Below, in pieces: positions 1 through 5,007 of a stretch of DNA of 5,007 bases. The notes under the pieces were generated by a model. That model was not told the origin of the DNA. It did no database searches and saw only the letters and a program-made list of their open reading frames with translations. The stretch's first letter is position 1, and every line of letters begins with the position of its first letter. The translations under genes and the position numbers were made by a program. This DNA is from Phycisphaera sp. GTDB lineage: Bacteria > Planctomycetota > Phycisphaerae > Phycisphaerales > UBA1924. Location: assembly GCA_002732755.1 (NCBI GenBank), contig NVSP01000055.1, forward strand, positions 8,556 to 13,562. The letters are read 5' to 3'.

Positions 1-803
1 CACTCCTAGACAACTCGCTGACAGCCCTTGTGTGGGGCTACGAACCGGAAAGCGTATTTTCTGATTCTCTGTTATTATTTCATGCAAACGGATTTGTATC
101 ATGGGTCTGTCCCGGCACAAGCTGCTGGCGTTCGTTCACCGGGCGTACTACGGAACGAAAAGTAAATATCAGCAGCGCCGCATCCGCCGGAGTTGAGCAT
201 GGCTGCGATGGATTCCTACTGACAGCATGGGGCGACCTCGGGCACAGACAGCAATGGCCCATCACACTCCGCGCGATCGCTGATGGGGCGCAAGCGGCTT
301 GGGCAGGCTCAGGATCAGCATCGACCGACGCGTGCGACATGTTTGCATTTGATGCTCCCGGCTCCGGTATTTCTGCGTGGCTCGACACGCTAGGCGACAC
401 CGATCGTATTCTACGAAATGCAGATACATCCAAGCAATTACCAAAACTCATCAACGCCTCGGCGATATTCCACGAACTCCACCCAGCGCATGACTCGATG
501 CCGACTCGCGGCTCACTCGAACAATGGAACACAATCCGAGCCTCTCTTGATGAGCAAGCACATGGCATGCCGACGACAACGAACGCACAACTCTCAAGAG
601 AACTTGCCCACGCGCACCGATGCGCAGCGTTCGCAGCAGATGTTGCAATCATGCGCCGAGGAGGTGCGATTGCGCACGGTCTCGACGACCTGATCGCTGA
701 GCACGAATCGCTCTGGTTGCTCAGATCACGAGAGGCCGGGCTTGTTGCAAGCAGCAGCTACTACCGGAACCTAAACATTTCTGGCGGGGACCAATCAAGA
801 TGA
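1..803 (+). CDS. Glycoside hydrolase, family 20-like (beta-N-acetylhexosaminidase type), 3' part only
   Basis: The gene is cut by the left window edge. The frame is open from the first whole codon at base 3 to the TGA at 801-803, so the GTG at base 30 is not the true start. About 266 C-terminal residues are visible. They resemble the end of the GH20 hexosaminidase group common in Planctomycetota and Bacteroidota: a WGYEPE segment (bases 33-50), CPGTSCW (108-128), GRTTERKVNISSAASAGVEHG (142-204, glycine- and alanine-rich helix), then TAWGDLGHRQQWP (222-260). The tail, IAEHESLWLLRSREAGL, fits the usual closing helix of that group. The catalytic Asp-Glu pair of GH20 would lie upstream and cannot be checked. 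Such enzymes remove terminal beta-linked N-acetylhexosamine. The ATGA overlap with anmK suggests murein or chitin fragments as substrate. The family call is from remembered motif resemblance. A general hypothetical glycosidase is the alternative. The start of this region is more AT-rich than the genes downstream. Confidence 0.66.
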   Translation, partial: LLDNSLTALVWGYEPESVFSDSLLLFHANGFVSWVCPGTSCWRSFTGRTTERKVNISSAASAGVEHGCDGFLLTAWGDLGHRQQWPITLRAIADGAQAAWAGSGSASTDACDMFAFDAPGSGISAWLDTLGDTDRILRNADTSKQLPKLINASAIFHELHPAHDSMPTRGSLEQWNTIRASLDEQAHGMPTTTNAQLSRELAHAHRCAAFAADVAIMRRGGAIAHGLDDLIAEHESLWLLRSREAGLVASSSYYRNLNISGGDQSR

Positions 804-1903
804 CGCACGAGCGCACCATCGTCGGCGTCATGACTGGCACAAGCATCGACGCGATCGATATCGCGGTGGTCAAGATCGCCGGCAAGGGCCTTGGCATCTC
901 TGCAGTTCCCACCGCCTTTCAATCGTTTCCGCTCGGCGATCTCGCGGACAGTCTCCGGTTGCTTGCAAACAACACCGCAACAGCGCCAAGCTCGATCGCA
1001 ACGATAGAAAACGATTTCGGCAAACTCATCGCCGAGTCGATCGCAGCGTGCATCGGGTCTGAAAAAATTGACCTTGCGGTCATCCACGGCCAAACCATTT
1101 TTCACAATCCACCTCTGACATGGCAACTTCTCAACCCATGGCCGATCGTTTCCAAGCTTGGCGTGCCGGTGGTGTACGACCTGCGGCGCGCGGACCTCGC
1201 CTTGGGCGGGCAGGGTGCCCCGCTCACACCAATCGCCGACGCGGTCCTCTTTGGGCATCCAACGAAACGACGCGCCATCATCAACCTCGGCGGATTCTGC
1301 AATGCCACGCTTCTCCCCGCGCTGCCAGAGTCAGAAATCGAAACCGATTTCATTCGCGGCTACGACCTGTGCCCGTGCAACCATTGGCTCGACGGCATCA
1401 TGCGCACGCGAACACACTCATCATTCGATGACAACGGCGAACGGGCTTCAACCGGATCACCAATCGAATCGCTCGTGCAATCGCTCATGGACCAATGCCC
1501 AAATACCGGTGTGGGCCACAGATCTCTTGGTTCCAGCGACGATCGGCTCTTTGATCTCGGTGAACACAGCACGGCGGACCTCCTGGCCACATGTTGCGAT
1601 GTCATCGCTCGGCTGATCGCAGAGGCAGCAACCGATTGCGACGAGTTGCTCTGCGCGGGTGGCTCAGTTCGCAACGAACACCTCATGTCCCGCATCCGCG
1701 TGCACTCTCCCATCCCCGTCGTGGATCTTGCCGACGCTGGAGTCGAACCCGAGGCACGCGAAGCCGTCGCGTTTGCGGTTCTTGGGGCACTTTGCATGGA
1801 TGCTGTCCCCATCGGGCTGGCTGGCGTCACCGGCGTTTGCAAGCCGATCGTCTCTGGATCGTGGTGCTTTCCATCGGGGCCAGATACACTGAGCCATGCC
1901 TGA
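800..1903 (+). CDS. anmK: Anhydro-N-acetylmuramic acid kinase
   Basis: This cytoplasmic enzyme uses ATP and water to open the 1,6-anhydro ring of anhydroMurNAc and phosphorylate it, giving MurNAc-6-phosphate. The protein has 367 residues, close to the usual length of about 370. Visible motifs are the N-terminal phosphate-binding loop GVMTGTSIDAIDIA (residues 9-22; the usual form is GxMSGTSxDGxD), HGQTIFHNP (96-104), DLRRADLALGGQGAPLTP (127-144), INLGGFCNATLLP (161-173) and the C-terminal ATPase motif AGGSVRNEHLM (286-296). The loop usually written GFDTGPGN reads GYDLCPCN here (187-194). Asp189, at the place of the catalytic base (Asp182 in the Pseudomonas enzyme), is kept, but the following Thr and both Gly are Leu, Cys and Cys. 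The ATG at 800 overlaps the upstream stop as ATGA and puts the first motif at residue 9, as expected. A GGGGA run at 786-790 may serve as a weak ribosome binding site. MurQ, the next enzyme of the pathway, follows with an 8-base overlap, which strongly supports the call. Confidence 0.93.
   Translation: MTHERTIVGVMTGTSIDAIDIAVVKIAGKGLGISAVPTAFQSFPLGDLADSLRLLANNTATAPSSIATIENDFGKLIAESIAACIGSEKIDLAVIHGQTIFHNPPLTWQLLNPWPIVSKLGVPVVYDLRRADLALGGQGAPLTPIADAVLFGHPTKRRAIINLGGFCNATLLPALPESEIETDFIRGYDLCPCNHWLDGIMRTRTHSSFDDNGERASTGSPIESLVQSLMDQCPNTGVGHRSLGSSDDRLFDLGEHSTADLLATCCDVIARLIAEAATDCDELLCAGGSVRNEHLMSRIRVHSPIPVVDLADAGVEPEAREAVAFAVLGALCMDAVPIGLAGVTGVCKPIVSGSWCFPSGPDTLSHA
1885..1890 (+). promoter_or_regulatory. 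Possible -10 element (TACACT) for leaderless murQ transcription
   Basis: TACACT matches the TANNNT -10 pattern and ends five bases before the murQ ATG at 1896, so transcription could begin at or near the start codon. No convincing Shine-Dalgarno sequence lies in the 15 bases before murQ, and no TTGACA-like -35 box is seen at the usual spacing. Leaderless genes with this arrangement are known in Actinobacteria and Deinococcus. The same pattern precedes hutG in this window. A six-base match with three fixed positions can easily arise by chance, and translation coupled to anmK is an alternative. Confidence 0.28.
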
Positions 1904-2828
1904 TATCCCCGCCGACCGGTCGCACATCCGAACAGAGCACACGAACCAGGCATCTGCGGGTTTGCACGCTTTTTCGATTGCTGATTGTGTCAAGCTCATC
2001 AGCGATGAAGATACAACAATCGCTGCTGCGGTTGTCGAGGCGTCAACTCAGATCTGCGATCTCATCGAATCAGCAGCGCCCGGCTTCTGCGCCGATGGCA
2101 GGTTGATCTATCTCGGCGCGGGCACCTCCGGCAGGCTCGGTGTCCTCGATGCGTCCGAAGCGCCCCCGACATTTTGCGTTGACCCGGGCAAGGTCGTGGG
2201 CATCATTGCGGGGGGCGACAGATCGCTCCGAATATCAAGCGAATCTAAAGAAGACCATCTCGACGGCGCGGAGCAGGAACTCATCGATCTAAATCTCACA
2301 CCACACGACACGCTGGTTGGGATTGCCGCCGGCGGGACGACGCCTTATGTGTTGGGCGCCTTTGCGATCGCAGAACGCCTCGCGCCGGGCATCACCACAG
2401 CGATGCTCACCTGTACACCGATCGAACAGCCGCGTGATTGCAAGCACCTCATTGTTGTTGAAACCGGCCCCGAAGTGTTGACAGGCTCGACCCGGATGAA
2501 AGCGGGCACCGCAACCAAGATGGTGCTCAACACGATCTCGACCACGCTCATGATCCAAGCCGGCCGCGTCTACGACAATCTCATGGTGGACATGAAGCCG
2601 ACCAACGACAAACTCCTCGACAGGGCGGCCCGTGTTGTTGCGCAATTGACCGGTCTTGACCGCGCACAATCCCTTGCGCTTCTTGCCGATGCGGGTGACC
2701 GCGTGAAAGTCGCGGTGGTCATGCACCGCAAGGACCTACCCCGGGCCGACGCTGAGCAGATTCTGGAGTCCACAGGGGACAATCTTGCTACGATTCTCGA
2801 CGCCCACCCAAGCGGCACGACCGGGTAG
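1896..2828 (+). CDS. murQ: N-acetylmuramic acid 6-phosphate etherase
   Basis: MurQ cleaves the lactyl ether of MurNAc-6-phosphate to give GlcNAc-6-phosphate and D-lactate, linking murein recycling to amino-sugar metabolism in the cytoplasm. The protein has 310 residues, against about 300 in typical members. It is a SIS-domain sugar-phosphate isomerase fold: LGAGTSGRLGVLDASEAPPTF (residues 73-93) holds the phosphate-binding serines and Glu88, which matches the catalytic glutamate of the family's SECPPTF motif. Next come GIIAGGDRSL (102-111), an acidic stretch DGAEQEL (123-129), GIAAGGTTPYVLGA (142-155), and GPEVLTGSTRMKAGTATKMVLN (191-212), the family signature. The C-terminal part, DNLMVDMKPTNDKL and TGDNLATIL, is also typical. 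The ATG at 1896 lies inside the end of anmK, an 8-base overlap. Family members more often have IAASGRTPYV where this protein has IAAGGTTPYV, and the acidic loop looks a few residues shorter than usual. Confidence 0.95.
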   Translation: MPDIPADRSHIRTEHTNQASAGLHAFSIADCVKLISDEDTTIAAAVVEASTQICDLIESAAPGFCADGRLIYLGAGTSGRLGVLDASEAPPTFCVDPGKVVGIIAGGDRSLRISSESKEDHLDGAEQELIDLNLTPHDTLVGIAAGGTTPYVLGAFAIAERLAPGITTAMLTCTPIEQPRDCKHLIVVETGPEVLTGSTRMKAGTATKMVLNTISTTLMIQAGRVYDNLMVDMKPTNDKLLDRAARVVAQLTGLDRAQSLALLADAGDRVKVAVVMHRKDLPRADAEQILESTGDNLATILDAHPSGTTG

Positions 2829-2831
2829 ACT
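2826..2831 (+). promoter_or_regulatory. Possible -10 element (TAGACT) for leaderless hutG transcription
   Basis: TAGACT fits the TANNNT pattern and is followed by six bases, GGGCGT, and then the hutG ATG at 2838. That is the spacing expected if transcription starts at the A of the start codon. Its first three bases are also the murQ stop codon, so part of the match is imposed by coding. No -35 box is visible at the usual distance. If real, it would let the histidine genes be transcribed apart from the murein genes. The alternative is read-through across the 9-base gap. Confidence 0.33.
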
Positions 2832-2837
2832 GGGCGT

Positions 2838-3731
2838 ATGGAAATCCAGCACACCAGACGCATGCAGTGGCCTAAGACCCAGTCGGGGCGGTTCGGCTCG
2901 CTCATCAAGACGGATTCGCCCGAGGGATGCACGGTCGCCCTCCTCGGGGTGCCCGACGATACCGGGGTCGCGCTCAACCACGGCAACCCCGGCGCTGCGC
3001 AAGGACCCGATGCGATCCGCGTAGCGATTACCCGCTATGGCACGAGCGAGCCGGACGATTGGGTCTGGCCCGGGGTCTACGACGCGGGCGATGTCGTCAC
3101 CGGCGCCGACCTCACCGAAACACACCGCAGAGTTACACACGCCGCCGGTGAACTGATCGACGCCGGGCTCTTTCCGATCATGATCGGCGGCGGCCACGAT
3201 CTCACCTTCCCGTTTGTCCGAGCAACCGCAGAACGGTATGAAGCCATGAACGGCATCTATCTCGATGCGCACCTTGATGTACGCGATGAAGAGGGTTCCG
3301 GCATGCCGTTTCGCAGGCTCATAGAACAATGCGGCGTCAAGCGACTCGATGTCATCGGGCTCAACCCGATGGTCAACAGCCGTGAACACACCCGATGGTT
3401 CCACAGCCACGGCGGCAGGGTCGATGCGCTCCTTTCCCATGACGAATGGCCGGGCGAAAACATCTTTTTCAGTCTCGATATGGACGTGATCGATGCAGCC
3501 GCCGCGCCGGGGGTAAGCGCCCAGAACCCGATGGGTCTTGCGGTTTCGGATATTGCACAATGGGTCTTCGCCGCCGGTGCCAACGAAAAAATCCGCTGCT
3601 TTGACATCATGGAACTCTGCCCGCCCAAGGATCATGAGGGCAGGACCGCACGAATCGCGGCCCATCTTCTGCTGACATTCCTCAAAGGCTTCGCATCCAG
3701 ACCCGGGGCCAGACCCAGGAGTAGCTCTTGA
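2838..3731 (+). CDS. hutG: Formimidoylglutamase (ureohydrolase superfamily)
   Basis: The likely reaction is N-formimidoyl-L-glutamate plus water to L-glutamate and formamide, the last step of one route of histidine degradation, in the cytoplasm with a two-manganese centre. The protein has 297 residues, normal for an arginase-fold enzyme. All expected metal ligands are present: His120 in GGGHD (117-121), Asp143, His145 and Asp147 in DAHLD, and Asp214 and Asp216 in SLDMDVID (212-219). Glu259 in DIMEL matches the conserved late glutamate. GGGHD rather than GGDHS, DAHLDVR, and APGVSAQNP (223-231) rather than the agmatinase-type APGTGTP all favour formimidoylglutamase over arginase or agmatinase. 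Direct overlap with hutI supports this. The ATG at 2838, nine bases after the murQ stop, is preferred. The in-frame ATG at 2862 would also leave the fold whole. The last dozen residues (SRPGARPRSSS) are basic and low in complexity and probably lie outside the fold. Confidence 0.87.
   Translation: MEIQHTRRMQWPKTQSGRFGSLIKTDSPEGCTVALLGVPDDTGVALNHGNPGAAQGPDAIRVAITRYGTSEPDDWVWPGVYDAGDVVTGADLTETHRRVTHAAGELIDAGLFPIMIGGGHDLTFPFVRATAERYEAMNGIYLDAHLDVRDEEGSGMPFRRLIEQCGVKRLDVIGLNPMVNSREHTRWFHSHGGRVDALLSHDEWPGENIFFSLDMDVIDAAAAPGVSAQNPMGLAVSDIAQWVFAAGANEKIRCFDIMELCPPKDHEGRTARIAAHLLLTFLKGFASRPGARPRSSS
3717..3721 (+). promoter_or_regulatory. Ribosome binding site AGGAG for hutI, deciding its TTG start
   Basis: AGGAG lies six bases before the TTG at 3728, a normal Shine-Dalgarno spacing. 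The next in-frame candidate, GTG at 3737, would be 15 bases away, too far. This is the only strong ribosome binding site I see in front of any gene in the window, and it lies inside the hutG coding sequence. It supports the TTG start that overlaps the hutG stop. Confidence 0.62.
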
Positions 3732-4915
3732 ACGATGTGCTGATCTCAAACGCCCGTATCCTGACCATGACCGGCGAATCTTCGTCTGATCTTGGTGCTC
3801 TCGGGTCCGCCGACGTTCTGATTCAGAACGGCTCGATCGTGGCGATCGGGCAAGACATCGAAAGCCACCAAGCCCAGCCCTTCGATGCAGCGGGCCGGGT
3901 GCTCATGCCCGCGTTTGTTGACTGCCACACGCACGCCTGCTGGGCCGGCAGCAGGCTCGCCGAGTGGGAACAGAAACTCAGGGGCACGAGCTATCTCGAT
4001 CTCCTCGCTGCCGGCGGCGGGATTATGTCCACGGTCCGAGCGGTCCGCGAAACAAGCCGGGAGGACCTGCGCGATGCGTTGCTCTATCGCCTCGACAAGA
4101 TGAAACAAACCGGGACACTCACCGCAGAGGTCAAATCCGGTTACGGCCTATCGACGCACGACGAAATCAAAATGCTCGAAGCGATCAGTGAGGCAAGCTG
4201 CGCCTGGCCCGGGACCGCAGTGCCCACCGCGTGCATCGGCCACGCCAAAGACCCGGCGATCAGCGACTTCGTGTCGTACACCATCAACGAAACACTCCCA
4301 GAAATCACCAAAAACTTCCCGGGTATCACCATCGACGCGTACTGCGAAAAGGGTTCGTGGACACTCGATGAAACGCTCCGGCTCTTTGACGCTGCCCAGA
4401 CCGCGGGCCACCCCATCCGTGTCCACGCGGACCAGTTCAACGACCTCGGCATGATCCCGGCAGCCATCGAGCGAGGCTACATGAGCGTGGACCATCTTGA
4501 AGCCACTGCGCCCGAACATCTAGCCCTGCTCGCAAAGTCGGCTTGCTTTGGTGTCATGCTGCCTATCTGCGGCCTCCACCTCGACAACCGATTCGCCGAT
4601 GGCCGGGGCTTCCTCGATGCCGGCGGCAAGCTCGCGATCGCCAGCAACTACAATCCGGGTAGCGCCCCCTGTTTTTCCATGCCGATGGTGGTCGCAACCT
4701 CGGTCAGAAATCTCGACTTGCTCCCATCTGAAGCGATGATCGCCGCTACCCGAACGCCCGCCCAATTGCTCGGGCTCACAGACCGTGGCACGATCGCAGT
4801 CGGCCAGCGGGCGGATCTGATTTTGCTCGACATGACCGATGATCGCGAGCTTGCCTTTGAGTTCGGCGCGAATCCGGTGCTGGGAGTGTGGGCCGCGGGC
4901 CGCCGGGTTGTCTAA
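3728..4915 (+). CDS. hutI: Imidazolonepropionase
   Basis: HutI hydrolyses 4-imidazolone-5-propionate to N-formimidoyl-L-glutamate, the substrate of the hutG product encoded just upstream. It is a cytoplasmic metal-dependent amidohydrolase. The protein has 395 residues, against about 400-420 in the family. Motifs are VDCHTHACWAGSRLAEW (residues 64-80; metal ligands His67 and His69, substrate-binding Arg76), AAGGGIMSTVRAVRE (94-108), EVKSGYGL (134-141; Tyr139), GHA (His172), VHADQFNDLG (232-241; metal ligand His233), VDHLE (His256) and SNYNPGSAP (306-314). These residues line up with Bacillus subtilis HutI at steady offsets (from memory: His80, His82, Arg89, Tyr152, His185, His249, His272). The fourth metal ligand there, Asp324, falls on Asn307 here. 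The C-terminal RADLILLD and GANPV segments complete the composite domain. The TTG start overlaps the hutG stop as TTGA and has a good ribosome binding site. No further gene follows before the terminator. Confidence 0.93.
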   Translation: MNDVLISNARILTMTGESSSDLGALGSADVLIQNGSIVAIGQDIESHQAQPFDAAGRVLMPAFVDCHTHACWAGSRLAEWEQKLRGTSYLDLLAAGGGIMSTVRAVRETSREDLRDALLYRLDKMKQTGTLTAEVKSGYGLSTHDEIKMLEAISEASCAWPGTAVPTACIGHAKDPAISDFVSYTINETLPEITKNFPGITIDAYCEKGSWTLDETLRLFDAAQTAGHPIRVHADQFNDLGMIPAAIERGYMSVDHLEATAPEHLALLAKSACFGVMLPICGLHLDNRFADGRGFLDAGGKLAIASNYNPGSAPCFSMPMVVATSVRNLDLLPSEAMIAATRTPAQLLGLTDRGTIAVGQRADLILLDMTDDRELAFEFGANPVLGVWAAGRRVV

Positions 4916-4927
4916 GCAGGTTGTCTA
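4906..4927 (+). repeat. Short direct repeat GGTTGTCTA around the hutI stop
   Basis: GGTTGTCTA occurs at 4906-4914 and again at 4919-4927, a period of 13 bases. The first copy codes the end of HutI and runs into its TAA stop; the second is non-coding. It looks like a small local duplication. I see no function in it. Confidence 0.5.
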
Positions 4928-4963
4928 GGGCATTTTCATTTCACGCATAGCGGATCCCCGTGC

Positions 4964-5000
4964 CACTGACCTGTCCGCAGGTCAGTGCTCTTCGTATTTT
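4964..5000 (+). terminator. Intrinsic terminator after hutI
   Basis: CACTGACCTG (4964-4973) and CAGGTCAGTG (4978-4987) form a perfect 10-bp stem with a TCCG loop (4974-4977), which is of the stable UNCG type in RNA. A T-rich stretch, CTCTTCGTATTTT, follows to base 5000. The continuous T run of four begins nine bases after the stem, so the U-tract is imperfect. There is no A-rich run on the left, so it should act mainly on + strand transcripts. Its place 49 bases after the hutI stop marks the likely end of the operon. Confidence 0.72.
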
Positions 5001-5007
5001 CTAGGGA

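Noticed and set aside
80..652. Open frame of 190 codons on the minus strand opposite the glycosidase
   Set aside because: It is rich in Cys and Ser with no motif, whereas the + strand frame carries GH20-like motifs from edge to stop.
30..803. A complete short gene starting at GTG 30
   Set aside because: The frame is open to the left edge (codons from base 3) and the recognised fold lacks its whole N-terminal part, so this is a truncated view of a longer gene.
1360..1953. Open frame of 197 codons on the minus strand opposite anmK
   Set aside because: The translation is low in complexity (Ser, Arg, Ala) with no family resemblance, and it spans the anmK-murQ junction where both + strand genes are certain.
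2838..3731. Arginase or agmatinase instead of formimidoylglutamase
   Set aside because: GGGHD, DAHLDVR and APGVSA are the formimidoylglutamase-type motifs, and the gene overlaps hutI.
2736..3749. Open frame of 337 codons on the minus strand opposite hutG
   Set aside because: It lies fully across a strongly supported hutG gene with intact metal-binding motifs. Its protein is rich in Arg, Gly and Asp with no recognisable motif, as expected of a mirror frame in GC-rich coding DNA.
4916..5007. A further gene, tRNA or riboswitch in the tail
   Set aside because: Apart from the hairpin terminator and the 9-base direct repeat I see no coding frame, no cloverleaf and no known leader structure in these 92 bases.

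Overview
The window holds five protein-coding genes, all on the + strand and packed almost without gaps. It reads as one operon-like block that ends at an intrinsic terminator near the right edge. The gene set (a GH20-type glycosidase, AnmK, MurQ, formimidoylglutamase, imidazolonepropionase), the protein variants and the moderately high GC suggest a Planctomycetota bacterium, perhaps a Phycisphaerae-like lineage. That assignment comes from remembered family resemblance, not a search, and is tentative.

Layout. Bases 1-803: the 3' part of a glycoside hydrolase gene (family 20-like, beta-N-acetylhexosaminidase type), cut by the window edge. Bases 800-1903: anmK, 1,6-anhydro-N-acetylmuramic acid kinase. 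Bases 1896-2828: murQ, N-acetylmuramic acid 6-phosphate etherase. Bases 2838-3731: hutG-type formimidoylglutamase of the ureohydrolase superfamily. Bases 3728-4915: hutI, imidazolonepropionase, with a TTG start. Bases 4916-5007: a short non-coding tail with a perfect 10-bp hairpin and T-rich run. The junctions are a 4-base ATGA overlap, an 8-base overlap, a 9-base gap and a 4-base TTGA overlap.

How the genes work together. The first three form a murein amino-sugar recycling set. The glycosidase would release terminal GlcNAc, AnmK turns anhydroMurNAc into MurNAc-6-phosphate, and MurQ turns that into GlcNAc-6-phosphate and lactate. The last two are the final steps of histidine degradation: HutI opens imidazolonepropionate to N-formimidoyl-glutamate, and HutG hydrolyses this to glutamate and formamide. 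hutH and hutU are not in the window.

I see no sign of a mobile element, CRISPR array, RNA gene or defence system, and no wholly new system. The points worth a second look are a CPC-containing variant of the AnmK catalytic loop, an Asn at the expected HutI metal-binding Asp position, possible leaderless promoters directly in front of murQ and hutG, and the joining of murein recycling to histidine degradation.
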